NCBI GenBank assembly: GCA_010909165.1
Contig: VJWM01000044.1
Span: 868,001-932,000, forward strand
Direction of reading: 5' to 3'
DNA length: 64,000 nucleotides
Source: Anthoceros angustus
Taxonomy: Eukaryota > Streptophyta > Anthocerotopsida > Anthocerotales > Anthocerotaceae
The notes below the pieces were generated by a model that made no database searches, was not told the origin of the DNA, and saw only the letters and a program-made list of their open reading frames with translations. Below, piece after piece: positions 23,492 through 34,638 of the stretch. Both the position numbers and the translations under genes were made by a program. How positions within the stretch are numbered: position 1 is the stretch's first letter; the number at the start of each line of letters is the position of its first letter.

Positions 23492-26369
23492 CTACACAGC
23501 TAATGCTTCTATGTCCCGCAGTCGGAGGGACACAGCTCGCTTGTGAGCATCCAGACCTTCAACTTCAGCCATCTTCTCAACAGATGGCCCAAGTAGCTGG
23601 AGGCCTTCTTTTGTCAAGGATTGCACTGTCATGTACCTTACAAAAGAATCCAGGGACACACCAGCATACATCCTTGCGTATCCGTAAGTTGGCAACACAT
23701 GATTAGTGCCACTAGCATAGTCACCCACACTCTCTGGTGTCCACTTGCCGAGAAACACAGAACCTGAGAGGAACAGTAGGACAAGTCATTCTTTTCGACA
23801 AGGCAAATGGAAGGACGGAGCTCGCTATGCCCCTGATAACCCAATTTTCTGAGTTCACTGCTTACCTGCATTCTCCAACTTATCTAACCACTTCTCAGCG
23901 TCATCCACATTAACAATGAGGTGTTCTGGTGCATACAGGTTTGAAAACACACATGCCTGGAAAACATTATACGAGTGAGTACAAGCCACTGGCAGCACGA
24001 ATATTTGGTCTGTTTCGCTGTTGTGGATAATGGGGCGAAGAAATTAGGGGTACGTGAGATGGCGTACCTCATCCATGTCAGCAGCAATAACCGTGAAACT
24101 GTGAGCCAGAGCCTGTGCAGCCGTATCACCTCTGGGAAGGGCCTTGCATTGCTTATCAAGTTCATGCTCAATGGCTCCAATATCCACGTCTCCGACGGCC
24201 ACTAGTACGACCTGACTGTCAGGACCATGCTCTGCCTGCACGAGGGCAAAGCAAAGTCTTCAGTGTAGGCTGAGAAAAAATTGCCATCTGCAAGATTTAC
24301 TGTTAAGAAAACCACCTGAGAAAGCAGATCTGCCGCGAGGTGAACCGGGCTTGCATGATTGTCTGCGATAACCAGCACTTCTGAAGGACCAGCTGGCATG
24401 TCAATGGATATCATTGCTTCACTATTCTGCCAAAGAGAACCAAGACGTCTCGTTGAGGACAATACATCCCAGCAGTACGGCGTGGCAGTAGAAAATATTG
24501 CCAAAGGCATGGTAATAACCTGCAGCAGCATCTTGGCGGCAGTGACATACTGATTTCCTGGCCCCAAAATTTTGTCAACCTGAAGGCAGACCGACAACAA
24601 GTCAGACTTCAGGGGCCAGACGAGGAAGTGACGGCAAGGCCATGGGCACCACCACTACACAGCCCTCATTAGGTGTAACATTCCTTACCTTGGGACATGA
24701 TTCTGTGCCCCAAGCCATGGCAGCAATAGCCTGCAAATTCACTTATGTGCAGTCAGCGGATGCATAATTTATCTCCACACAAAAGAACAGGCAAGCCCTT
24801 GACACAACATGCATAAGCAAAGGCTTGCCTGGGCTCCACCCGCCTTCAGAATATACTTGGCACCAGCCTTCTTTGCACAATACAGCACTTCCTGCAAGCT
24901 TTAAACAAGTTCAAGGAGAGAGTTTTACCGGACGGCAGATGCAGATTCCATAAGCAGTGCAAATATCACATACCGGACATATGGAACCATCAGGCCGGGG
25001 AGGAGTAGCAATAATCACAGTTTTGCAACCAGCAATTTGAGCAGGCTGAACACTAACAGCACAGGTCAGAACCTGAAGCGTAAAGGACAACAACATCAAA
25101 CACTAGATAGGTATTCTAGAGTCTTACAACGGCAAGCATTAGTGCAGTTGATGGAAGCACGGCTGTGCCTCCAGGGACATACAATCCAACAGAGTTGATA
25201 CTTCTCGCCACTCTTCGGCATGATACCCCCTGAAGCAAAGAGGACAGTTTTTCAAATTTAGATTATGCCATCAGTAAGCACTGCCGAAGATTCCTCGTGC
25301 TGAAAACAATAGAAGTGAGGAGCTTGATTCAACAGCCTTGCGCACCATCCATGCTCCTGCCTACCCACTTGCATTGTGCTGACTTCAAGCTGTTGAGACT
25401 TCTGCTGGGCTGCATGGAATTTGAAAATGTTGGCATAGGCAACATCAAATGCCGCTTGCACATCTGGATCAAGCTGCACCCAAGCAGAAATCAGAACAGA
25501 CTGTCAGCCCATTAAAAAGTCCTGACTGAGAAAACAGAGTTACTCAAATATAATCCGCGTAGCCTTACCACCGGGTCTGGCAATTCATTTACGAGGTCGA
25601 CAACATTGTCCAATTTCACCTTATCAAACTTGGCTGTATACCTGCCAGCACGGGACAAGAAGTTTCACGCAGTCAGCATACCACTCACAGAAAGTCGGGA
25701 GGAAGTCAGCAAAGTCAGGTTCTCTTCGACACATTATCTCAAAGCAAGGAACTCACTCTTTCACGGCCGCATCTCCTCGTATATGAACATCGTCTATGAT
25801 GGGACGCACCTGCACGCACAAAAAAAAAAAACCAAAAGATCACACGCCATGCTTCGGCATGAGCCACATGACATAATGCTGGTGCCCAATCTCTTGCCCG
25901 GATGCCACTTATCTCGGAAAGAATCATACCCTGTCATAAACGGTGGTGAAATCTATGCGGGGTCGAGCTTGAAGATCCTTCAACTCGGAGTCGCTCAGAT
26001 CCGCGAACGTGTAGCTCCGCAATACAGCCTTGCTCTCATTACGAACTGCTGCGCGAAGAGATTCAACGTGGAAACCGAGACTCAACATCCTTTTCCCTTT
26101 CCGCAGCCAGCAGGAAAGGTCACAATGTGGGTACCTGCGATCTGAGCCATAGCACCCACGACCCGGTCGTCTGGAGCCGGAGAATTGACAGGCAGATGCC
26201 CCATGAAGGACAGCTGCAGACCTCTACACAACCCAAAACCACTCCCCGAGCAACAGGGCCAGGCTCTGCCGCCCAACTGGGTGCCTCCAAAGCTGCTGCC
26301 TGGAATTCGATTTGAAGCGGTGACAGCACAGGAAGCAGCAGCAGGAGAACGCCACACGGATGCCTCCAT
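23492..26369 (-). CDS. HISN8: histidinol dehydrogenase, plastid (HisD/HISN8)
   Basis: Catalyses the last two steps of histidine synthesis (L-histidinol to L-histidine, NAD and zinc dependent). Exons read downstream of the transit peptide: to 25930, 25757-25809, 25569-25641, 25369-25473, 25128-25230, 24974-25045, 24829-24891, 24689-24730, 24520-24579, 24316-24426, 24068-24235, 23866-23956 and 23492-23763. Family blocks appear in order: [91 protein letters not shown] (Zn-ligand Gln and His), YAPEHL (catalytic His), [19 protein letters not shown] (Zn-ligand Asp) and GLDAHKRAV (Zn-ligand His). The first exon (ATG 26369) is Ser/Ala/Arg-rich like a transit peptide; its splice to the mature part near 26100 is uncertain. 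The intron after GGAQ uses a GC donor. Confidence 0.94.
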
Positions 26370-26685
26370 AGCTGGATCCTCTAGGGCTTGCCGTGTCCCT
26401 GGGTAAAGTATTCCCTGCTGATGCTGGGCACAAGTGCGCCAGGAGACTACATACATACATATTCCTTCCCACGTTTCCGACCAAAATCTTTCTTGCCGGC
26501 GTCAGATCTGTTGGTGATGGGCTCTACCGGGTCAGCTGGTCAACGCGCATCTTGATCGCTTCGAGTCCTGGGCATTGGGTAGATCTGGATGGGAACAGCA
26601 GGTGGTGTGGGTGCGGACACCTGCATCTAGTAGCTTAGTAGATATAAAGCTGGGCTGGTAGCGGCTGCTAGCCTTGCAGGTCGGA
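26370..26685. promoter_or_regulatory. bidirectional promoter between HISN8 and TRS85
   Basis: Only 316 bp separate two divergent start codons. A TATA-like GATATAAAG at 26641-26649 lies 37-45 bp before the TRS85 ATG. A TACATACATACATATT microrepeat lies at 26447-26462. Elements for the minus-strand gene are not obvious. Confidence 0.5.
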
Positions 26686-29600
26686 ATGGCCAGCTCGGAT
26701 GTCAGCAAAACGGCGCTAGCCGAGGTCGTACGCCAGGCTATCAGCCCTGTGGTGATGGTCATCTCCACCGAGCAAGCGGAGGCGTCATGTCGCAAGAATT
26801 ATCTCAGCTTTGCAGACTTGTTGCGGCCTTTCTGCATCCTGGAGAACGTCAACGGTTGCCCTCTCTCATTGCATCATGTGCCGAATTCGTGTCAATCCGG
26901 TCTTGCCGTCCATGCTGTGCTGGTGCTGATTCGACTCTGTCTCTGCTCTTCTCGCAGTTCCCGTGCGAACTGCGAGCGATCAGCCTTACAGACTGCAGGA
27001 ATTCCAGTTGAGATTGTTCAGTTCGTCGGAAATCTCTCAGCCTCACATGAAGGTAGCCAACAATTATGCTGTATTCTTATGTGGGGTTGATTTGATTTTG
27101 CTGTTGCTGGTTTTCCAAGCTTTGCCACTTCTCAGCTGGTTTGGTTGCACCATCCCAGAAGAATGTTTGGATCTCCGCAGAACGTCTGTTGTGTTTGTGG
27201 GTGAATTCTTTGTCCACATCACTCCAGGTCGGGGTTTGCCATCTTATGCGCTTGTTTCTTGTACTGATACAGACTGCAGAGGAGTACTTGACACAGGTTG
27301 TGACTGACTCAAGTGATGAAGCGCTGGCAGAGCTTAAAGGAGACCCCAGAGATCTTAATGTTGTCCGAAAGAGTATGATCATTTCCCTGTCTGTGCGAGT
27401 GGGAAATTATTGATGAGGAACAGATGCATTGCTGTTTGGTACTAACTGTCTCTGTCCTGTACCTGTAATTCGTCAGTGGCAGAGACAGATCCTGCAACAT
27501 CGTGGTACCACAAATATTGCAGGGAATTCATGCGGACGTTGGTCTTTTCTGAGCACGAAGCAATTGATCATCCTGTTGCATGTAGGTAACTACTCTCAGG
27601 CTTGAAACTTCTGTTTTTGTAGTAGTCTTTGTGAGGGTCATGACCATCAGCCAGCATAGGCGTGACAAGTGAAGTTCATCAAAGCTCTGAAGTTTTCTGA
27701 GGCATTTGGAGTTGGACATTGTTAATCCTCTGAGGAGTCACCATGACCATCCGCCTAACTTGATCATGCTCTGTTTCATCATTAGGCCTGCTAGTGGTGT
27801 CTTCAAGCGATGAGAGCCCTCTCAACAAGTTTACGGACCTTTTGAAGCCGGATAATCTTCCGGCTCTTCTGAATGAGGGAGCAGTGGACCCCAATCTGCT
27901 GAAGCACTACATACTCCTCCATGACAAGCAAAAGGGCCCATCTGAAAGGTGTTTTAAGTACTGAAACGCCACATTATTTAAAGGCTGGAGACATCTGTGT
28001 GACCTTTTTTATTCATGCCATTGCCTGAAAGTTGACTCGGGCCAATGTAACAGGGCTGCAGAACTTTTGGCGGAAATGAAGGCGGCCTTGGGACAAAGTA
28101 ATTGCACCTTGCTGTCTATCAATTCAAGCTCTCCAGGGACTGATTCTGAACGAGAGGATCTCTGGTCGGCCCACTTGTCAGTGGCAATGGTCCCTACCTC
28201 TATAGATGTAACTGCCCAGGTATTTTGTTTGCATAGCTGCGGGAACGTTTGCTGGGCCAGCTAAGGCCATGTTTGAAAGTGCTGGACGGGTTTTTGTTCC
28301 ATCAGCAAGGTCCCAACGTTCAAAGGCGAGGAGGCTACATCAGCAACAGTGACATTGATGAGGTATGCGTCTTCTCTGTACATGGGGTGCCTAATCAGCT
28401 TGGTAGTCAGCAGGGACGGATCTGACTTTCTTGTGGCTATGGCAGATCGTTGAATTCGTATTGGACTTCTCTCTGAAACAGATCATACCTTTTATGGAGC
28501 AAAAGATCAGAGCTCTAAATCAGCAGGTGAGCACTTCATGACAGCAGCGGACTGGTTTTGTTAGACAGTGAGCTCACTGTTGGAATTTGTCTTCAGGGAC
28601 TTGTGATTGCCTTTTGTAAACTTTAGGCTGCTTTTCCATGTACTTGTTATGATGTTGTAGTTTGAGTATGCTCCCTTCAGGATCTCATAGTCACGTCACC
28701 TTTGGTTAGGTCACCGCGACGAGGAAAGGGTTGAAAAATCAAATTAAGAACTTGTGGTGGCGCAAGGGGAAAGAAGAAGTTCCTGAGACATCAACTGGTG
28801 CCATGTACTGCTGTTCAACCTGCAAAATCTTCCCTTTGACATGACCTTTCCCCCACGTTGCTGTTATGATGGATGATTCATGTTGGTAATATTAAGCTAT
28901 CCATTCTTTGCAGGTATGCCCACAGCTCAATTGAGTCACAAATAAGAGTACTCGCTGACTATGCATTTATGTTGCGTGATTATGAGCTGGCAGCATCAAA
29001 CTTCCGGCTTCTCGCTGGCGACTACAAGACAGACAAAGCATGGAAGCGCTATGCTGGAGTGCAGGTTTGCTTGCACTGTTCTCACTAGTCTCGCTTGTTC
29101 ACTCATGGCTCTTGAGTTGAACATAGAATCATGTAACAACCTCAATTGAGTATGTTTGGATATCATTTGTTCAGCATTCTTTACACTGTCAGTAGATTCT
29201 GCAGAGTAGCGAATGAATTGTTGTAAGGTGCTCTGCTTATTCTTGGGACTTGGTTTACAGGAAATGTTGGGGCTTGTATTGTTCATGATGGATCAAAATC
29301 GCAGGGAGGCTGAAGGCTGCTTTGAAGCAGCTTATCTACACTATCTGGTTAGCTCTTGGATAACCAATGACGGCATGTAGGTGCTGGTACCTGAAGATGA
29401 CTTCTGCAATGTTTTTGGTTAACAGAAAGGTGGTGCTTCCTGTGGACGATATGCAACTCGTGCAGCAATGTGGTCAGCTGAGGTGCATAAGACAAGGTTC
29501 CAGTTTAAAGAGGCTGCTGCTGTCCTTTTTCGTGCGTCGACAGAGGTTGGTCTGCTGCATCTTCGCTTAGACTTTGAAGACAAAAAGTATGAATCATGGG

Positions 29601-32600
29601 ATACTCATGTTGTCCTCTCATGCAAACAGGAAACAAGTCTGCGTGCAGCGGTTCTACTGGAGCAAGCTGCGTACTGTTATTTGCGAACCAATCAACCGAT
29701 GCTGCACAAGTATGGTTTTCATCTAGTGCTGGCTGGCAATCGCTATACACTCTGTCAACAGGTAATTTGACTCTAGTAGTCAATCGTTAATGAGGAGATG
29801 GTGCAGTTACTGGAGCCTGTTTCAAACTGCCCCTCAAGCAATCCCTTTTGTGTGTGCCTGACCCATCTCGTTCATGTTGATGTCTTGGGATTGAGGTGAA
29901 GTAGTACTGACTGGGCGTTTCCTACAAACTCAGAGAAAGCATGCCATCAGAACATACACTAGTGTCACAAGCATATACGGGGATGGATGGAATTATGTTG
30001 CTGATCATGTACATTTCCACCTCGGAAGGTTAATTTGCCATTTCTTACACATGTGGATGGAGAAGTAGCACATGTCATATACTCTTGCCAAAGTTAATGA
30101 CTTGAACCATGCCCGCTCTCCAGGCTTTGCGCTCATGTTGGGGACTTCACCACATCTGTAGAGTACTTTCTGAAACTGCTAGCTTGCAGCCATCAGTCTG
30201 CAACGAATCAAACCACTTTTCTCCGAGAATTTTTAATTGTCATTCAGGTAAGCGTGTGCTTGTCCCGGGGTAGGTCTCAAAGTGTGGATGGGCAAGATCA
30301 ATGATAGAAGCGTTTGCTGTTTGGACAGAACATAGCTGGTAAGAAAGAAATGTTGGAGTTGGGTCTTCCTGCCATCAGTGCAGACCAGTATTTTGTGAAT
30401 TTCGAGGACCATCGTGTTTTCTCATCGGCATCAGCTGTAAGTTTTGCAGAAATGTATTTGTCCATAAGTTTGGTACAAATAAGGGTGTAGCAATTCGAAC
30501 ATTGGAAAATGTCAAGACAATAATCAACAGGCTCAGTCTCTGCTTTTGGTTTAGGCTTCACTGCCTGAAGACGTTTGGGCATCTCTAGAAGAAGGTGTCG
30601 TCCCTGCATCAACTGTAGCTGTAGCGACATGGTTGGATGCGCCAAAGGCTGCAGGGAAGGTCAAGGATACCAACATTTGTGTGGCAGGAGGTGAACCTTT
30701 TTCAACTGGTAAAAATTTCAGTTTTGTAATTAAGCTAAAGTTCTGTTTTAACTGAGACACTCTCATTGTTACAGAGGAAGTTGGTGTTGACGTGGAATTC
30801 AGCAATCCGCTACAAATATTGATTGACATTTCATCTGCTAGCCTTATATGCAAATTCAATGTGCCTAGCCCTATGACCCTGGATGGTATTTTCAAAGGAT
30901 ACTAAAAGCTGTGGAGGATTGATGTGTTAATTGTGATGACTGAGGTCAATTTTGCTGAATTCTTGCAACCTTGCTTTCAACTCTCCGGTTCTGGGGTGTG
31001 ATTCAGCATCGTTCAATGCAGGAAGTGGAAGCAGATCCCCTGTGGAGGACAGCACATCAGATGCAAAAGATTCCACGGGAACGTAAGTGACATATCCATT
31101 TGTTGAGATGGGGGCTCTTGAAAGGCAAGGTTACAATGCATTTTCTTCATCCGATCCAGGGCAAAAGTGGAACAACCAGTTGAGACTGAACTAGTTCTTC
31201 CCGAAGAGGCCTTCTCCCTCAAACCGGGTGAGAAGGTTAAGGTATAGTCCAACTGTAAACAGCTGTTCAACTGTCTCTCATCTTTTTCGTCCCAGGATGG
31301 TATGTGGAAGTTAAGAACTAAGTTGATTTCCTCTCGTGACATGTGCTTGCAGATCCGATTAAAAGCAAGGCCTGGTAGGAGGGGACTCTTATCAATAGTG
31401 GGGGTAAAGTGGATATTGTCAGGCGTTGCAGGGGGTTACAAGCACTTCACCTTACCTGGAACAAGAAGACAAGCGACAAAGTCAAAACCAAAGGACCCGC
31501 CCCCTCATCAACGTCTTAAGTTCAGTGTACTGGAGGTATCCTTGCTCACTTGGAAGTCAAATTGTGGCTTTTCAGGGTGACATTCTCTCCAAACCTGACA
31601 TGATGTTGCATATATTAGAGAATGCCTCGACTTGAAGTTTCACTTCATGAATTACCTGCAACTTTGAAGGCTGGAGAGCTGCGCCGTGTTGTATTAGAAC
31701 TATTCAATCCGTCATCTGCCACTTTGAAGGTACTTGCTTTTTCCTTAAGATGTTGCACTGGCTTAGGTGCCAACTCAGCTTGTGAGCATTACCAACCCTC
31801 ATTCTCTGCACTGTGTGGCAGAATTTCAAGTTCAAGACAAGCCACCCCAGCTATCTACTGGTTGGAGATCAAGGTGATCTGGAAGGGGAGTTTCCCAGCT
31901 GCCTGGAGGCCCAAAAGAACTTCAGACCTGTTCTTGAAATGATGAATCCCACACATGATCATTTAAGTACCGAAGGCTTTATTTTCAGCTTCCCCAGTGT
32001 AAACATCCTGCAAAAGTTGTGGATTTTGGTTCAGACTCAGCAGAGTGTCTCTTTATGAAGCAGATCTGGTGATCAATAGTTGCTTGGGTCGTTTGTGCAG
32101 GCAACTGTGCTGGAAGGTAATTCAACACTACTTTGGCCCTTGTGGATACATGCACGCCATGCTGGATTGGTGACCATCAAGTCTGTAATCTATTATGAGA
32201 CTCAGAAAGAGGTTGAAGGTCTACATTTTCGAACAGTTCGGATGGTCCATAGTCTCCAGGTATTGCATCAGTACCGAAGCTTGAAAACGAGCCTTTGATT
32301 GCCTGCCATTAGTCTTGATCTCATATGAACTAAGGGCTTGTCTGTTGTGACCGCAGGTTCTTCCATCCCTTCGAGTGTCTGTTGATATTTCGCCCTGTCC
32401 ACTACAGCTTCAACGGTTTTTGTTACGATTGGATGTGGAAAATCAACACTCCGCTGAGAGTTTCTGGCTTCGGCAAGTGTCTTGTGCTGGCAACACTTGG
32501 TCTTTGGCTCCATTGTTGCCACCGTTCTTCGAGCAGAATTCTGCTAGTGGTGACACTCTAAAAGCAGAGTCTGCTGATGTGAGAGCTGCATTTCTTTCGG

Positions 32601-33990
32601 CTTCAGTTTCCCCTTCCCAATTGCTCCCAGCTGGCCAAAAGCTATCACTGTTTTTTCAGCTTGTGGTAAGTGGTTCACAGTTTACTCACCTGTTATTCGG
32701 TTGTTTCCCTATTGCCACGGTGTTGTACATGCTACTGAGTCACATGAAATTAGTGCAGAATCCTTTCACCCATGGTCTGTCGAGAGGCACACTTAAAGGG
32801 CAAAGTGGTTTGGAGGAGGTTACTGGTGACATAAGATTAGGACCACCCAGTAGTAGAGAACCACTTATTGACATATCGTCTGGCCCCCTGTTTAATTTCC
32901 ATTTGCGCGAAAGGCTGTATCAACCAAAGCCCAAGTTGCCATCATTTCTGGAACAGGTGCTTGATACATCTGAGGCAGTGGTTGCTGCTCTTAAGAAGTG
33001 TGTGTCATCTTGTCCTAATTCCGTTCATGTGTCTCACTTGCAGACTGTACGTCCGACTGCAAGTGTCCAGGCTCCTGAGCCTTCGTTGGATGCTCAGATG
33101 GCTGATATTGTACTCATCTCAGAGCAACAGGATGGCATGAGCACAGAAAAGTCAGCATCCCTACACAGCAACTTTCACTTTAGTACTCATCATATCTGTC
33201 ATTCCAGGTGGGCTCGCTCAACTGTGTGCTTTATGCTTCAAGTGATTGAATACTTCTCTGAAAGGTTGTCCTCCTAACCATGCAAACACTGTGTTTCTTC
33301 AGTGTGCATGGCTCGCAGCCACTAGTGTGGGTCTTGGAAGGGCCAAGCAACGCTGTCCATGACTTTGTCAGCCAGCCATTTTGTGAGGTTGAGTTTGTAC
33401 TGACCATCAGGAACATCTCCCGTCGCCCAGCATCCGTGAAAGTCGAGACCTTCGATGCGAATGTCTCACAACCAAACTCTCGTGTATTCAGCTTGGCTGA
33501 AGAGACTCGTGAAGGATTGGGTGGGTGGTCCTTGCTATCAGCTCAGGACGCCCCAACATCAGGGCCTACGGCACCTGCACCCCTCAGAACCCAGGCTTCA
33601 TCTCTGGATGAGCAAGTGCCAAGGAAAATAGCTTCTTGTAGCCCATACATGTGGTGCAACTTGAGGTCAAGAGTGATACCACATTTGGAGGCTGGGACAT
33701 CGGTGCAAGTTCCATTGCATGTTGCCTTCTTCACACCTGGTATATATGATCTGTCAAGATACAGGGTAACCTGGACTCTGCAAGGAGAGGCATCTCCCCC
33801 GGCCCCAGTAGAAAAGCCGTCCTCCAAAACCACTGTCATCACACGATCCGCGAGCACAGTTGGACTTGCTGTGGATCTTCCAGAGAACAAGCCTGGTGCA
33901 GGTTCTGGAGCCAAACAGCCTGACAACGTGGGAGCTGGCCATCCTTGGCTGCTCAGGATTCTTCAAGCTAAGCAGGCAGGTACGTTTTAG
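26686..33990 (+). CDS. TRS85: TRAPP complex subunit TRAPPC8/TRS85
   Basis: A large subunit of the TRAPPIII tethering complex, which activates Rab GTPases in ER-Golgi and autophagy traffic. It is split into about twenty short exons with introns near 100 bp. The N-terminal exon (AISPVVMVISTEQAEASCRK, FADLLRPFCILENVN) joins in phase to VPVRTASDQPYRLQEFQLRL, a block I recall as near-identical in plant TRS85. Further landmarks are TSWYHKYCREFMRTLVFSEHE-like (about 27490), the SPLNKFTDLLKPDNLPALLNE exon (about 27810), ESQIRVLADYAFMLRDYELA (about 28935), and LEQAAYCYLRTNQPMLHKYGFHLVLAG (about 29660). The C-terminus has Ig-like regions (CNLRSRVIPHLEAGTSVQVPLHV) and ends GHPWLLRILQAK near the TAG at 33988-33990. 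Start is the first ATG before the conserved block. Not every exon border was resolved. Confidence 0.9.
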
Positions 33991-34638
33991 GAGTAGTTAG
34001 CACCATACGCATTTTTTTGGCCACCTCTGTTGGAATTCTGGCATCCTCTTGTGTGGCAAGCTCGGGGCTACCATCGAGGTGGCCGTGTATTAAAGTGGAC
34101 AGCCTTGGCTGGAAATCAAAATTACTTTCTCTTGGAACAAGTCCATCGTTGTTTCTTATTTTCGGGTTACATTGTCTCAATGGGCATCCCAACTGCCTTT
34201 TGGAGGCTCATCCCGTTATCGTCGGCGGTTCTCGAATGCCTTCAGTCAAAATGATCTTGGCATTGACATCCACATCATGCCCAGGATCAGAGGTAAACGA
34301 CTTGCAAACAATATGTGACGAAACAATGAAGAGTGTTCACAGGCGGATGGGTTGGACTCGACTCCCTTGATATCGCAGTAGATGATCCCTTCTGGTGTAG
34401 ATGGACTAGACTACATGCAGGATGATCTACCAGGTTTGGATATCATAGTGACCCGGCGATGGGATGCCATGCCATGCAATGTAGAGCCGGAGCTTTGCGC
34501 TAGACTGCCCTCTCCGTCCTTCCATTTCATGGGCAATGCGCTTGCCAAGGGTGGTGTGGTGATGCCAAGTCTGTAGGCATCCTGCACGGCCGGCACAGAC
34601 TGTTGTGTGTCCCATCTTCCAAGAGCGGTGCCTGCGAG
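33991..34638. other. spacer between TRS85 and the PPR gene
   Basis: Holds the TRS85 3' region and the PPR promoter. Several overlapping open frames exist in both orientations but none resembles a known protein. Confidence 0.4.

Noticed and set aside
34017-34370. Open frame after TRS85, considered as a further exon
   Set aside because: The GHPWLLRILQAK end matches the known end of plant TRS85, and no in-phase splice joins this frame.
34603-34638. Start of the KP-type PPR gene at 34603, and of the giant PPR gene at 46679
   Set aside because: Both positions are TTG codons. The first real ATGs are at 34639 and 46610.
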